From assembly GCA_036677685.1 (NCBI GenBank), contig JAVBWA010000016.1, forward strand, positions 102,857 through 166,856: a DNA stretch of 64,000 bases. The letters are read 5' to 3'. The DNA is from JAQUBU01 sp036677685. Lineage in GTDB: Bacteria > Bacillota > Syntrophomonadia > Syntrophomonadales > Syntrophomonadaceae. Below the pieces are notes generated by a model, which was given only the letters and a program-made list of their open reading frames with translations, had not been told where the DNA came from and made no database searches. The number at the start of each line of letters is the position of its first letter. Positions within the stretch are counted from its first letter, which is position 1. Below are positions 41,589 to 51,581 of this stretch, piece after piece. The position numbers were made by a program, and so were the translations under genes.

Positions 41589-42776
41589 TTAAGCTGTAAT
41601 ATTCTTTTCCTTCACTTGATCAGCATTATATATTAAGTGAAGAAAACCTATTGCAAACATACCTAAAACACCGGCTCCTATCAATACTTTTTCGACACCC
41701 AGCAAATTGGCCAGATAACCGCCCAACAGCATGGAGATAATAGCCGGTGGGGTTAATATGGCAGTAACCGATCCATATACCCTTCCCCTGACTTCTACTT
41801 GCGATGCCATGTCCCTTTGCGAATGGAGAGATACTACGGTTATATAAAAAATAACATAACTTACGAAAACCACCACCAAAGCGATCTGTAAGTTATGCAA
41901 TAAACCGAGAATGATGAAACTTGCATAATGGATTGACAATCCGGTTTCAATCAGGATGGAATTGCCTATTCTTTTAAGCAGCCAGGGTCCCAGGATACTT
42001 CCTGCAATACTACCTAGCCCGATCATGGTCATAAATATGCCGTATTGGGCATCATTCCCTGCCAGATAAGTCTTAACATAGATCACAAACAACGAGGTTT
42101 GCATGCCAATCAGCAAAGACCGGGTAAAGGCCAGGGATATTAAAAATTTTAACCGGGTGTTTTTAATAATATATTTTATCCCTTCTTTCAAATCAGCTAT
42201 TACGGTCCGGGTATTCTTTCCGACTTTTAGAACCGGCAGATGAATTCTGCTCGAAGAGATCATGGCCAGCGCATATATCAAAGCGGTAAGATAAAACAGG
42301 CTTTTGAGGTTCAACACGATGCTTACTGCCCCGGCCAGGAGAGGTGCGCAAACCTTAGCCAGATTCAAGGCAGTTAAAACCAGCGAATTGCCTCGCAAAT
42401 AATTTTTTTGCGGCATAATTTCAGTCATTAGAGCGGTTCGGACATTCGCAATGATCGCCAGGAAGACCGAAATTAATGTCCAGGTCGGATATATCCAAGC
42501 CATACGGGTATGATACACTAGTACGACGACCAGTACGGCGGTTAGAGCAGCGCCCCAGGCCAATACCCGGGCTCTGTTGAATCTATCCGATATGATTCCG
42601 TAAAATGGGGCCAAGAGCCGGGGCAGCAAAGTCAAAGCCGCAAAGATTCCCACATTAAGCGCGCTCTTATTTATCTGATACACATATATGGTCATAACAA
42701 AAAATATGAACTCATAGCCAAATGCTGAAAGCACATACGATATCATAAAATAGAACGCATTTCGATTGTTTAACAT
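41589..42776 (-). CDS. Major facilitator superfamily transporter
   Basis: 395 residues, about 12 membrane segments, with the MFS loop GIISDRFNRARVLAWGAA between TM2 and TM3. Related to macrolide-type or enterobactin-exporter-like MFS pumps (MFS_3). Substrate unknown; probably a drug or metabolite exporter, co-transcribed with the acetyltransferase. Confidence 0.83.
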   Translation of the reverse strand: MLNNRNAFYFMISYVLSAFGYEFIFFVMTIYVYQINKSALNVGIFAALTLLPRLLAPFYGIISDRFNRARVLAWGAALTAVLVVVLVYHTRMAWIYPTWTLISVFLAIIANVRTALMTEIMPQKNYLRGNSLVLTALNLAKVCAPLLAGAVSIVLNLKSLFYLTALIYALAMISSSRIHLPVLKVGKNTRTVIADLKEGIKYIIKNTRLKFLISLAFTRSLLIGMQTSLFVIYVKTYLAGNDAQYGIFMTMIGLGSIAGSILGPWLLKRIGNSILIETGLSIHYASFIILGLLHNLQIALVVVFVSYVIFYITVVSLHSQRDMASQVEVRGRVYGSVTAILTPPAIISMLLGGYLANLLGVEKVLIGAGVLGMFAIGFLHLIYNADQVKEKNITA

Positions 42777-42897
42777 ATCCCATCACCACTTCCCAGACTT
42801 CAGGCACTCGATAAAGTATAGCACGCGAAAGTGGTTTGCTTTAGGGCCAATAATGTTTATTTTCTTAGTGCCAATTTAACATAGCTGCACAGAAAAT

Positions 42898-42916
42898 CCC
42901 CCTGCTGGGCAGGGGG
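42898..42916 (-). terminator. Terminator downstream of lysC
   Basis: CCCCCTGC / GCAGGGGG with a 3-base loop, followed on the minus strand by ATTTTC. About 150 bases past the lysC stop. Confidence 0.7.
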
Positions 42917-43069
42917 ATAATACGTTTATTATTTCAAGTTCAAGAAGATCGTAGTTTCGCTGTAAAAGGTTTGGGGGTGTTCTTGGCCCACATACAAATG
43001 ATGCTGCTGATAAAAGGCCATATATAAAAGTGGTATATGCCTTCTTTCGCTCCGGGGCCGGTAATTGGC

Positions 43070-44296
43070 TTAGTCTTCTTTATCCAGTTCAAACCTGCTG
43101 TGCAGGGCACGAACCGCAGTTTCCACCTGATCTTCATCAATGATGGTGGAAATCTTGATCTCGGAAGTGCTGATCATATGTATGTTAATATTCGCATCGG
43201 CCAGGGCTTCAAACATAGCTGCAGCAACTCCCGGATTGCTTTGCATGCCGGCACCTACAATGGATACTTTGGCAACGCCCTGACCATAGAACATACCGGA
43301 TGCGCAAATTTTCTCAACCAGGCCCTGGACCACCGGAATGGCCCGGGGTAAATCATTTTCTTCAATGGTAAAGGCAATATCATTTACATCATCACGCATA
43401 GCGCTTTGAATGACCATATCCACATTTATATTATGCTCGGCCAGAGTTTTAAATAATGTTTTGGCTATACCGGGATGGTCGGGTACGTCAAATAACGCAA
43501 ACCGGGCGCAATTCCGGTCATGGGCTATCCCACTGACTATTCTTTGTTTTTCCACATTGCCTACCTCCGTAATTATGGTTCCGGGATTGGAACTGAAGCT
43601 GCTCAGCACTTCCACATCCACATTATATATCATGGCGAATTCTGCGGCGCGGGGCTGCAATACTACCGCACCCAGACTTGCCAGTTCCAACATTTCTTCA
43701 TAACAAACCTGTTTTAATTTGCGGGCGTCTTTTACAATACGCGGGTCGGCGGTAAATACTCCTTCAACATCGGTAAATATAAGGCATCGTTCGGCCTTTA
43801 AGCTGGCTGCCAGAGCAACCGCAGTTGTATCTGACCCCCCCCTGCCCAGAGTGGTAATATCCCCTTCGGGGGATAAACCTTGAAATCCGGCGATAACTAC
43901 CACATTACCCTGATCTAATTCATTTTTAATACGACTGGACTCAATTCCGGTAATCCGCGCCTTGCTATAGCTGGAGTCACTGCTAATGCCGGCCTGCCAG
44001 CCTGTAAGCGAGACTGCGGGGCAATCCATACCTTTAAGGGTTAGGGCTAACAGGGCTGCAGACTGCTGTTCACCGGTAGCCAGCAGCATATCCATTTCGC
44101 GGTTGCAAAGTTCACCTCCGGTTGCGCTGGCCAGGGTTATCAGTTCATCGGTGGTATCACCCATAGCCGACACTACAACAACCACTTGATTGCCTTTTTG
44201 CTGCATCTCTTGGATTCTGGCAGCAATATGCTTTATTTTTGCAATGGAGGCTACTGAACTGCCCCCAAATTTGGATACTAGTAATGCCAAGTTCAT
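43070..44296 (-). CDS. lysC: Aspartate kinase
   Basis: 408 residues: kinase domain (SKFGGSSVASIAKI, then LGRGGSDTTAVALA) and two C-terminal ACT domains (from about 265), the feedback-regulated class. First step to lysine, threonine, methionine and dipicolinate. ATG 44296 is close behind GGGAG; a TTG two codons on (44290) fits the usual LysC N-terminus and SD spacing and may be the real start. It follows thrB by 25 bases. Confidence 0.93.
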   Translation of the reverse strand: MNLALLVSKFGGSSVASIAKIKHIAARIQEMQQKGNQVVVVVSAMGDTTDELITLASATGGELCNREMDMLLATGEQQSAALLALTLKGMDCPAVSLTGWQAGISSDSSYSKARITGIESSRIKNELDQGNVVVIAGFQGLSPEGDITTLGRGGSDTTAVALAASLKAERCLIFTDVEGVFTADPRIVKDARKLKQVCYEEMLELASLGAVVLQPRAAEFAMIYNVDVEVLSSFSSNPGTIITEVGNVEKQRIVSGIAHDRNCARFALFDVPDHPGIAKTLFKTLAEHNINVDMVIQSAMRDDVNDIAFTIEENDLPRAIPVVQGLVEKICASGMFYGQGVAKVSIVGAGMQSNPGVAAAMFEALADANINIHMISTSEIKISTIIDEDQVETAVRALHSRFELDKED

Positions 44297-44321
44297 TCAC
44301 TCCCAAGTATTATACTCCACG

Positions 44322-45215
44322 TTATTCCAATTTGACTCCATGCTGACAAACATTTAGAAAAAATATCCGTGATTCAATCGCGCTCTGCGCAAATGCTTCC
44401 TGCATAGCCTTTCCCACCTGCTCTTTCGCTTTCGTCCAAGCTATTAAAGAAGGACCTGAACCACTGATGGCCACTCCCAATGCACCGGCTTCCCCGGCCG
44501 CCGCTAAAACCTGTCGGAAACCGGGTATGTTTTTTTGTCGTACCGGTTGGAAAACCAAATCGTCCATAGCTCTGTTAATATCTGCAAAATCCCCGTTAAC
44601 TACACTGGCTAATAAAAAACAGGCTCTCTGCAGATTTGCCACCATATCCTTAAGGCTAATGCTCTGGGGCAGAAGCTGCCGCGATTGCTCGGTCGGCATT
44701 TCAAAATCAGGCACCGCCAAGACCAAGTGAATCTCTTGTGGAAAATTCACCTTTTGGAACAATACTTCATCTTCATGAATCATACTGACGGTCAATCCCC
44801 CGTAAAACGCGGGAACCACATTATCCGCGTGACCTTCCATTTCAACCGCCCATTTCAGCAAAGCTTCTTGCGAAAACCTTCCCTGCAGAATCCGGTTTGC
44901 AGCAACCATCCCGGCTGTTATAGCGGCAGCACTGCTTCCCAGGCCTTTGCCGATGGGGATCTCATTTTTTATTGACAAGCTTAACTGAGGAATATCATAA
45001 CCTGCCTCATAAAACACCCTGTTCATCGCAGTCAGCAATAAGTTATTACTATTCGGATCTTCTACTATATCTTTTCCTTCACCTTGCCATGTTATTTGCC
45101 TTGGATGGGCTGATAATTCCACATCCACCCGTAAAAATAAATTCAAAGCCAAACCCAGAGTATCAAATCCGGGACCCAAATTGGCACTAGTAGCGGGAAC
45201 GGTTACGGTGAACAT
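44322..45215 (-). CDS. thrB: Homoserine kinase
   Basis: 297 residues of the GHMP kinase family: PATSANLGPGFDTLGLA at the N-terminus and PIGKGLGSSAAAITAG for ATP. Phosphorylates homoserine for threonine synthesis. Start at ATG 45215 (GGGAGG upstream); the open frame extends 25 codons further through hairpin repeat C and is not translated there. No thrC is present in the window. Confidence 0.92.
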   Translation of the reverse strand: MFTVTVPATSANLGPGFDTLGLALNLFLRVDVELSAHPRQITWQGEGKDIVEDPNSNNLLLTAMNRVFYEAGYDIPQLSLSIKNEIPIGKGLGSSAAAITAGMVAANRILQGRFSQEALLKWAVEMEGHADNVVPAFYGGLTVSMIHEDEVLFQKVNFPQEIHLVLAVPDFEMPTEQSRQLLPQSISLKDMVANLQRACFLLASVVNGDFADINRAMDDLVFQPVRQKNIPGFRQVLAAAGEAGALGVAISGSGPSLIAWTKAKEQVGKAMQEAFAQSAIESRIFFLNVCQHGVKLE

Positions 45216-45235
45216 GAGTCCTCCCTTTTTTAGGT

Positions 45236-45252
45236 AAGGGGACACACCCCTT
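45236..45252. repeat. Short hairpin repeat C, copy 2
   Basis: AAGGGGACACACCCCTT, identical to 23489-23505, again just upstream of a biosynthetic gene start. Confidence 0.7.
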
Positions 45253-45347
45253 TTTCTATACTTATACCTTTTTACCAGGTTTACCATCAATACATCCTAT
45301 TTTCATTCAAGTGCTGCTGCCCGGGCAATGTCCCCAATTTTATTATA

Positions 45348-46646
45348 TTAGTCTACATCCCTATCTGTTCCTTCCACCCTAATAACATTGTTAATTTCTG
45401 ATACAATACTCATGCCTTGAAGAACGGTCAGGGAATCCCGCATATCTTGTTCTCTTACTTTATGGGTAATCAGGATTAATTCTGCTTTATTATCTTGACT
45501 GGTTTTCTGCAATACCGCCGCGATGCTGACATTATTGTTGCCGAATACCCCGGCAATGCCTGCCAGTACTCCCGGTCTGTCTTTCACAGTCATACGAATA
45601 TAAAATTGCGCAGTCAGTTGGTTAATATCCAGTATCTGCTTATTGTCATAACAGGTACAGCCAATTCGGCCGCAGCAATTATGCCTAATATTGCGGCCGA
45701 TTTCTATCAGGTCCCCAATAATTGAACTGGCAGTCGGCATTTGTCCCGCTCCCCGACCATAATGCATAATTTCCCCGACCGCATTACCACTGACAAATAC
45801 TGCATTAAATACATCGTTTACGCCCGCCAGAGGATGGGTTTTGGGAATAAATGCGGGATGAACCCGGACCTGGATTTGCTGATTTTCATCCTCTTTGGCA
45901 ATTGCCAGAAGTTTGATAACATAACCCAATTCTTTGCCGTATTGGATGTCTGCCGCAGTAATTGCAGTTATACCCTCAACATATACGTCATTTAAAGTTA
46001 CCCGGCTGTTAAAAGCTATCGAGGAAAGGATAGCTATTTTGCGGGCTGCATCCAATCCAGAAATATCCGCGGTAGGATCTGATTCGGCGTAACCAAGTTC
46101 TTGAGCTTCAGTCAGGACCTCGGTGAAGTCACGCCCTTCCAAACTCATTTTCGTCAATATATAATTAGTGGTACCATTCAAAATACCGATAACTTCTTGT
46201 ATCTGATTGGCTGCCAACGACTGTTTTAGCGGGTAAATAATCGGGATTCCTCCGGCCACACTGGCCTCAAAATAAAAATCAACTTTTTGGGCAGTGGCCA
46301 TATCAAATATCTCCTGACCCTTAACGGCAATCAGATCCTTATTGGCAGTAACCACATGTTTGCCTTTTTCCATCGCGGCCAGGATAAAGCGGTTAGCCTG
46401 TTCTATGCCGCCGATTACTTCAACTATGATTTGGACCTCATCGTCATTAAGAATGCTGTCGAAATCCTGAACAATCATTTCGGGCTTTATACCCACAGCG
46501 AGGCATTTATCAATATCCTTTTCCAGAACATATTTAAGCTCTATAGTATCTCCTATTCTTTGGGCAATCATCTCACGATTGATATCAAGCAGTTTAGCTA
46601 CCCCGGAGCCAACGGTGCCACAACCCAACAAAGCAATTTTTATCAT
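45348..46646 (-). CDS. hom: Homoserine dehydrogenase
   Basis: 432 residues: NAD(P)-binding LGCGTVGSGVAKLL, catalytic GILNGTTNYILTKM and a C-terminal ACT domain (from about 350). Reduces aspartate semialdehyde to homoserine. A cysteine-rich insert CCGRIGCTC (about residues 322-330) just before the ACT domain is unusual for Hom. First gene of hom-thrB-lysC; its leader contains switching stems (46670-46801). Confidence 0.93.
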   Translation of the reverse strand: MIKIALLGCGTVGSGVAKLLDINREMIAQRIGDTIELKYVLEKDIDKCLAVGIKPEMIVQDFDSILNDDEVQIIVEVIGGIEQANRFILAAMEKGKHVVTANKDLIAVKGQEIFDMATAQKVDFYFEASVAGGIPIIYPLKQSLAANQIQEVIGILNGTTNYILTKMSLEGRDFTEVLTEAQELGYAESDPTADISGLDAARKIAILSSIAFNSRVTLNDVYVEGITAITAADIQYGKELGYVIKLLAIAKEDENQQIQVRVHPAFIPKTHPLAGVNDVFNAVFVSGNAVGEIMHYGRGAGQMPTASSIIGDLIEIGRNIRHNCCGRIGCTCYDNKQILDINQLTAQFYIRMTVKDRPGVLAGIAGVFGNNNVSIAAVLQKTSQDNKAELILITHKVREQDMRDSLTVLQGMSIVSEINNVIRVEGTDRDVD

Positions 46647-46654
46647 GGTCTTTC

Positions 46655-46865
46655 CCCCTATTTTAACTTGTGCAGTTTATCTTCGGTTTCACAGTTTTAA
46701 GACTTGCTGGTCAAGCAGCTTCATTGTCGAAACAAAGCTGTAATTCCCCCACTGCACCCTTCGGAAAAGCCGAGAAATTTTAGCGGCGAAAATCGGCAGT
46801 GTAGTTTACCTACCAAGAGGCAATACATCGACATTATATCACTGCCAAAAAATATTGACAATTGA
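46655..46865 (-). promoter_or_regulatory. Structured hom leader with alternative pairings
   Basis: On the minus strand CACTGC (46801-46796) can close on GCAGTG (46755-46750) around an inner hairpin GCCGATTTT...AAAAT...TCGGC, or the same GTGCAGT (46757-46751) can pair with ACTGCAC (46676-46670) just before the SD. A further hairpin CAGCTT...AAGCTG lies between. It matches no riboswitch or T-box consensus I know. Confidence 0.45.
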
Positions 46866-46900
46866 ATACCAGACCGAAGGGGTTTTGATAAGGCAGGAGA

Positions 46901-48352
46901 CTAGAGGAAATCAATCTTGCCTTGGTTATAAAGACGCAAACAGGCCTTTACCACATTGGCATCATATAAGATTCCACTATATTTGATTATCTCTTCCATA
47001 GCTGCATCAATACCTAGAGCCGGGCGGTAAGGGCGATGCGAGGATATGGCTTCAACCACATCCGCAACTGCCAAAATTCGCGCTTCCAGAACAATATCTT
47101 CACCGCTGTTTCCGGTTGGATAACCGGAGCCGTCAAGTCTTTCATGGTGTTGGAGCACAGCCCGGGCAATTTGCGGTGAAAATGGTATGGTATTTACTAT
47201 CTCATAACTTGCCTGAGGGTGCGATCTTATAAATAGTTTTTCAATATAGCTCAGTTCCCCGGGTTTACTCATTATCTCGGATGATATTTGCATCTTGCCA
47301 ATGTCATGAAGGATAGCTGCGGTAAATATATCTTCACACTTTTGTTCGTCTAAACCCATCTCTTCGGCTATAGCCGAAGCAAGACTGGCTACCCGCTTCT
47401 GGTGTCCGGCCGTATAGGGATCCCTTTTTTCCGAGGTAGTAGCCAGGGCATCGACCGTGCTTTTCAGCATAGTCTGCAGTTTTTCCAGGCTGTCCTGCAA
47501 GGCCAGTTCCATTTGCTGCCGGCGGCTGATGTCGCGAACTGATTCGATAGCTCCGATCAACTGGCCGTGGCTGTCATAAAGCGGGGCTGCCGTACCCCAG
47601 GCATATAAGCCGGATTCCCCCAAGGCTGGGCAAAAGGTTTCCCCCTCAATTATTCCGCCCTCTTTGCGGAATGATTCATACAAATAATCGTCCGACCATT
47701 CAATTTGGTTAACAAAGTCTATGAGTATAGGCCGGCGATAACCATAGAAAGCAAAGGAGTAATCGTAATTGCCTTTACCTAAAATATTTTCGGATTTAAT
47801 TCCGGTCATTTCCTCGGCAGCCCGGTTCCATATAATTACCAGGCCATTCATATCAATTGCAAAAGTAGCATCAGGCAGAAAGTTTATAATATCAGCAAGT
47901 CTGCGCTGCGACTCCTGTAAGGCCCTGGCTGCTTCTTTGCGTTCCGATATGTCGCGGATTATGCCGAAAAAACCGTTAACATCTCCATTTTTGCCTATTA
48001 ATGGTGAAGTTGAAGTTTCGACATATATTTTTGACCCGTCTTTTCTGATTAGCTCCCAGTCAAAAATCTTGGTTGCTTCCCGTGAAACAAAAACAGCATT
48101 AAATACCTTATATACCTTGGCAGCATCTTCTTCGCTCATATACTCTTTGTAATTCAAGCCCAGCATTTCGCCGGGATCATAGCGCAGCATCCGGCACAAG
48201 GCATCATTAAATATCATTAAATTGCCGGAGAAATCGACTTCGTAGTATCCATCTTCAATAGTGGCCAAAATGTTGCGGTATTTTCTTTCGCTGTCCTGCA
48301 ATGCTTCCTGGATCATATTAAAACTCGATTCGTTTTTTTCAAAACCTAGCAT
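46901..48352 (-). CDS. PAS-PAS-HD-GYP protein (c-di-GMP phosphodiesterase type)
   Basis: 483 residues: PAS (about 15-140), second PAS with a PAC-like end (about 145-270), then an HD-GYP domain with HDIGKMQI and HHERLDGSGYP. HD-GYP domains hydrolyse c-di-GMP, here probably controlled by the PAS sensors. Cytoplasmic, no membrane segment. Follows the single-PAS paralogue with 57 bases between. Confidence 0.88.
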   Translation of the reverse strand: MLGFEKNESSFNMIQEALQDSERKYRNILATIEDGYYEVDFSGNLMIFNDALCRMLRYDPGEMLGLNYKEYMSEEDAAKVYKVFNAVFVSREATKIFDWELIRKDGSKIYVETSTSPLIGKNGDVNGFFGIIRDISERKEAARALQESQRRLADIINFLPDATFAIDMNGLVIIWNRAAEEMTGIKSENILGKGNYDYSFAFYGYRRPILIDFVNQIEWSDDYLYESFRKEGGIIEGETFCPALGESGLYAWGTAAPLYDSHGQLIGAIESVRDISRRQQMELALQDSLEKLQTMLKSTVDALATTSEKRDPYTAGHQKRVASLASAIAEEMGLDEQKCEDIFTAAILHDIGKMQISSEIMSKPGELSYIEKLFIRSHPQASYEIVNTIPFSPQIARAVLQHHERLDGSGYPTGNSGEDIVLEARILAVADVVEAISSHRPYRPALGIDAAMEEIIKYSGILYDANVVKACLRLYNQGKIDFL

Positions 48353-48409
48353 ATAAGCATCCCTTCTAAAATTGCTAAAAATTTTTTCGCGATAGGGTCC
48401 AGGCTTATA

Positions 48410-49447
48410 TCAATCGAATTTGAATTCCTCGCGCTTGAATATCTCCAAACAAGTATCAACAACGTCCCGGTCATAGATTATTCCGGCACCCCGCTTAATC
48501 TCCTCGAGTGCCCGCTCAATCCCCAGGGCCGGGCGATATGGACGGTGCGATGCCATAGCTTCTACCACATCTGCTACGGCCAATATTTTAGCCTCCATTA
48601 AAATTTCCGAACCTGACAGCCCCAAAGGATAACCTGAGCCATCCAGTCTTTCGTGGTGTTGCAATAGAATTCTCGCAACTGATCCTGAAAAAGGGATGGA
48701 ATTGACAATTTCATAACCCGCCTGTGAATGAGTTTTCACCAAAAGTGACTCCATTTCACTAAGGCGTCCCGGTTTGGAAAGAATATCGGTAGGAATTTGC
48801 AATTTGCCAATATCGTGCAAAATTGAGGCGGTTCTAATAATCTTGATTTGCTTTTCAGTAAATCCCATTTGGCTGGCAATATGACATGCCAAGGATGCTA
48901 CGCGTCGCTGGTGACCGGCTGTATAGGGATCCTTCTTTTCGGTGGTTGTAGCCAGAGCGTTTACGGTCCCATCCAATACGTTCTGCAGTTGTTCCAGACT
49001 CCTCTGCAGATTCTCTTCCGCCAGCTTGCGTTCACTTATATTTCTGACTAGAACCTGAACCGACCGGCAGCCCTTAAATATTAATAAGGCTCCTACCACC
49101 TCGGTATGAACAATGGAGCCATCAAGTCTCAATAATTTCATTTCAGTTGAAGGAAATGTTCCGGTGTTGTTGAGAACCTCTATTAGACCATAATAATCCG
49201 AAATACTGTCATTATGTATAAAATCAATTATAGGACGGTTTAATACAGCCCCGGTATTCTCAACCCCTATTAAATCCAATCCTGCCTGGTTGATGAACGC
49301 TATTCTGCCTTCAATGTATACTATAATCGCATCTGGAGAAACTTCGACCAACTGACGGTAACGTTCATCGCTTTCCCATACTGTTTCGTTAACTTGCTCA
49401 ACTGACAATTTGTCATTTTTGTCCACCATAATATTATTAAGCGGCAA
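48410..49447 (-). CDS. PAS-HD-GYP protein
   Basis: 345 residues: one PAS domain (about 25-150) and an HD-GYP domain (HDIGKLQI, HHERLDGSGYP). The linker and HD-GYP parts are closely similar to the downstream gene (TTEKKDPYTAGHQRRVASLA versus TSEKRDPYTAGHQKRVASLA), so the pair is a tandem duplication that gained or lost a PAS module. TTG start after GGAGGG. Confidence 0.87.
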   Translation of the reverse strand: MPLNNIMVDKNDKLSVEQVNETVWESDERYRQLVEVSPDAIIVYIEGRIAFINQAGLDLIGVENTGAVLNRPIIDFIHNDSISDYYGLIEVLNNTGTFPSTEMKLLRLDGSIVHTEVVGALLIFKGCRSVQVLVRNISERKLAEENLQRSLEQLQNVLDGTVNALATTTEKKDPYTAGHQRRVASLACHIASQMGFTEKQIKIIRTASILHDIGKLQIPTDILSKPGRLSEMESLLVKTHSQAGYEIVNSIPFSGSVARILLQHHERLDGSGYPLGLSGSEILMEAKILAVADVVEAMASHRPYRPALGIERALEEIKRGAGIIYDRDVVDTCLEIFKREEFKFD

Positions 49448-49669
49448 CTTTAAGCCCTCCTGCAGTTCTACATTTTTTAGGTTTGAAACATATTTTTCAA
49501 CGGATATGATAGAGTTTTGTAGATTATTCAGAAGAAAGCTCAGGCTTTACTAACAAGTTATACCAATATACGACCAGCCTTTACAAAGTATTTCTCCATT
49601 CTCATCGCTTAATCCTGCCTGCGAAAATAAATCCATTCCAATACATTACATTTTTTCCTCATGCAAAAA

Positions 49670-49693
49670 GAACCGGTCATTATGAACCGGCTC
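49670..49693 (-). terminator. Terminator of spoIVA
   Basis: Minus strand GAGCCGGT / ACCGGTTC followed by TTTTTGC, about 40 bases after the spoIVA stop. Confidence 0.8.
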
Positions 49694-49730
49694 TCTTAAC
49701 AATTCTCTCGTGGTTTAAAAGCGTTCGGCC

Positions 49731-51209
49731 TTAGATAATTATACAGATCAAGCCTCCGCTTCCTTCATTGACAATTCTCTGCAGGGTATCCTGTAATTTA
49801 TGCTGGGCATTCTCCGGCATCCGATGCAGTTTGTTCTGTATCCCTTCTCTAACCAGATCATGCAGGGATTTGCCAAAGATATTGGAGTCCCAGATTTTGG
49901 CCGGGTCTTCTTCAAACTCATCCAGCATATAGCGAACCAGTTCCTCGCATTGTTTTTCAGTACCTATAATCGGGGTAATCTCAGTAGTTATATCAGCTCT
50001 GATAATATGCAATGAAGGCGCTTTGGCTTTGAGTTTGACCCCAAATCTACTGCCCTGGCGTATTAATTCCGGTTCTTCCAGGAACATTTCTTCCAGCCTT
50101 GGAGTTACTACACCATAACCGGATTCCTTGACTTCTTCCAGTGCTGAAGATATCTTGTCAAATTCCTTTTTGGCTACACTCAGGTCGCGCATTAGGCGCA
50201 TTATGTCATGGGTCCCATCAATATTAAAGCCGCTGACCTCGCTGAGTGAGCGGTAGAATAATTCCTCGGGCACGCTTACTTCGATGCGTGCAGTACCAGT
50301 GCCCAGGTTCATTTCTTCCAGGCTCACAAAGCTTATGTTTTCTATATCCGACAGTTGTTCGATAGCTTTATCAATGTCCCTGACTTTGCGTATACCATTC
50401 AGTACCTGACGGATGCCGCCTTCCATATCTTTGCGCAGCCAGAATTCCTCTTCGAGTTCATCCACCCAGCGCGGCAATTTTATATTTACTTCCTGTACCG
50501 GGAATTCATAGAGTGCTTCTTCCAGAATCCCGTAAACCTGCTCAGTGTTCATATTGGCCGCATCAACTGCAATTATGCTGACTCCGTACTTTTCACCCAA
50601 TTCCTCAGCCAGGCTAAGTGTTTCCTTTTCATAAGGATGAGTGGAATTAAGCAAAACTACAAACGGTTTGTTAAGCTCCTGCAGTTCATTAACTACCCGT
50701 TCTTCAGCTTGCAGATAACTGCTGCGGTCTATATCACCGATACTTCCATCCGTGGTCATGACAATTCCGATGGTTGAGTGGTCGGCAATTACTTTCCTGG
50801 TGCCTATTTCGGCGGCTTCCTCGAAAGGAACCTCATAGTCAAACCAGGGAGTTTTTACCATGCGCGGTTCTTCATCTTCTTCATAACCCAGTGCCCCATC
50901 AACCGCATAACCCACACAGTCAATCAAACGAACTTTCAGGGTAATACCGTTCTGGGTAGTGACCTCAACGGCTTCATTGGGCACAAATTTGGGTTCGGTG
51001 GTTGTGATGGTTTTTCCCGATCCGCTCTGGGGAAGTTCATCATTGGTCCGTTCCCGTTCGTAAACATCTTTTATATTAGGCATTATCATCAGTTCCATAA
51101 ATCTCTTTACAAATGTTGATTTGCCTGTTCTAACCGGGCCAACTACTCCCAGGTAAATATCGCCGCCAGTTCTTTCAGCGATATCTTTTAAGATGTTATT
51201 TCCTTCCAC
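49731..51209 (-). CDS. spoIVA: Stage IV sporulation protein A (spore coat ATPase)
   Basis: 492 residues. DIAERTGGDIYLGVVGPVRT then GKST gives the Walker A motif used to drive polymerisation on the forespore; the C-terminus SGGLICIII anchors to the membrane through SpoVM. Length is normal. GTG 51209, with GGGAGGG ten bases upstream; a seven-codon ATG mini-frame overlaps the start. Expressed in the mother cell in other species; a sigma-E promoter could not be placed convincingly. Confidence 0.95.
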   Translation of the reverse strand: MEGNNILKDIAERTGGDIYLGVVGPVRTGKSTFVKRFMELMIMPNIKDVYERERTNDELPQSGSGKTITTTEPKFVPNEAVEVTTQNGITLKVRLIDCVGYAVDGALGYEEDEEPRMVKTPWFDYEVPFEEAAEIGTRKVIADHSTIGIVMTTDGSIGDIDRSSYLQAEERVVNELQELNKPFVVLLNSTHPYEKETLSLAEELGEKYGVSIIAVDAANMNTEQVYGILEEALYEFPVQEVNIKLPRWVDELEEEFWLRKDMEGGIRQVLNGIRKVRDIDKAIEQLSDIENISFVSLEEMNLGTGTARIEVSVPEELFYRSLSEVSGFNIDGTHDIMRLMRDLSVAKKEFDKISSALEEVKESGYGVVTPRLEEMFLEEPELIRQGSRFGVKLKAKAPSLHIIRADITTEITPIIGTEKQCEELVRYMLDEFEEDPAKIWDSNIFGKSLHDLVREGIQNKLHRMPENAQHKLQDTLQRIVNEGSGGLICIII

Positions 51210-51370
51210 TTCTCATTTTCCCTCCCTTGATTTAGACTCGAAAACAAGGCAGCCTCCCTTCGATTATGGTACCCTGGTAAATAATTACGCTATAACAGTA
51301 TAAATATATTTATCAATATTCGGTAATATAACCAGAAAAGAAAAAAAGTGTGATAATACTCACACTTCAG

Positions 51371-51533
51371 AGCGACGACAAAAGCACCACGGGCACTACT
51401 GATGCTCGCGATGCCCGCAATAAAGGAAGCGAATAGCTGCGTTATTGCGAAAAGCCCACTCAATCAACGTACTTAGGTACGCCTCAATCGCGGACTTTTC
51501 GCATGCCTTGCTCTTCACTCTTGTCATCGTTCT
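51371..51533 (-). repeat. Repeat family A, copy 3 (inverted, with insertion)
   Basis: Reverse orientation relative to 38602-38728: CTCAATCAACGTACTTAGG, ACGCCTCAATCGCGG and CTTCACTCTTGTCATCG are nearly identical to it. An extra arm CGGGCACTACTGATGC...GATGCCCG is inserted near one end. It fills most of the 372-base gap between gpsA and spoIVA. Confidence 0.75.
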
Positions 51534-51581
51534 GTGCAATTATCGATAAAGTCGACACGACTTTATAAACAGCTTGTACAT

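Noticed and set aside
51295..51321. Sigma-E-like promoter (GAATATT and TATACTGT) before spoIVA
   Set aside because: Spacer is only 12 bases and the -10 is poor; in an AT-rich region such matches arise by chance.
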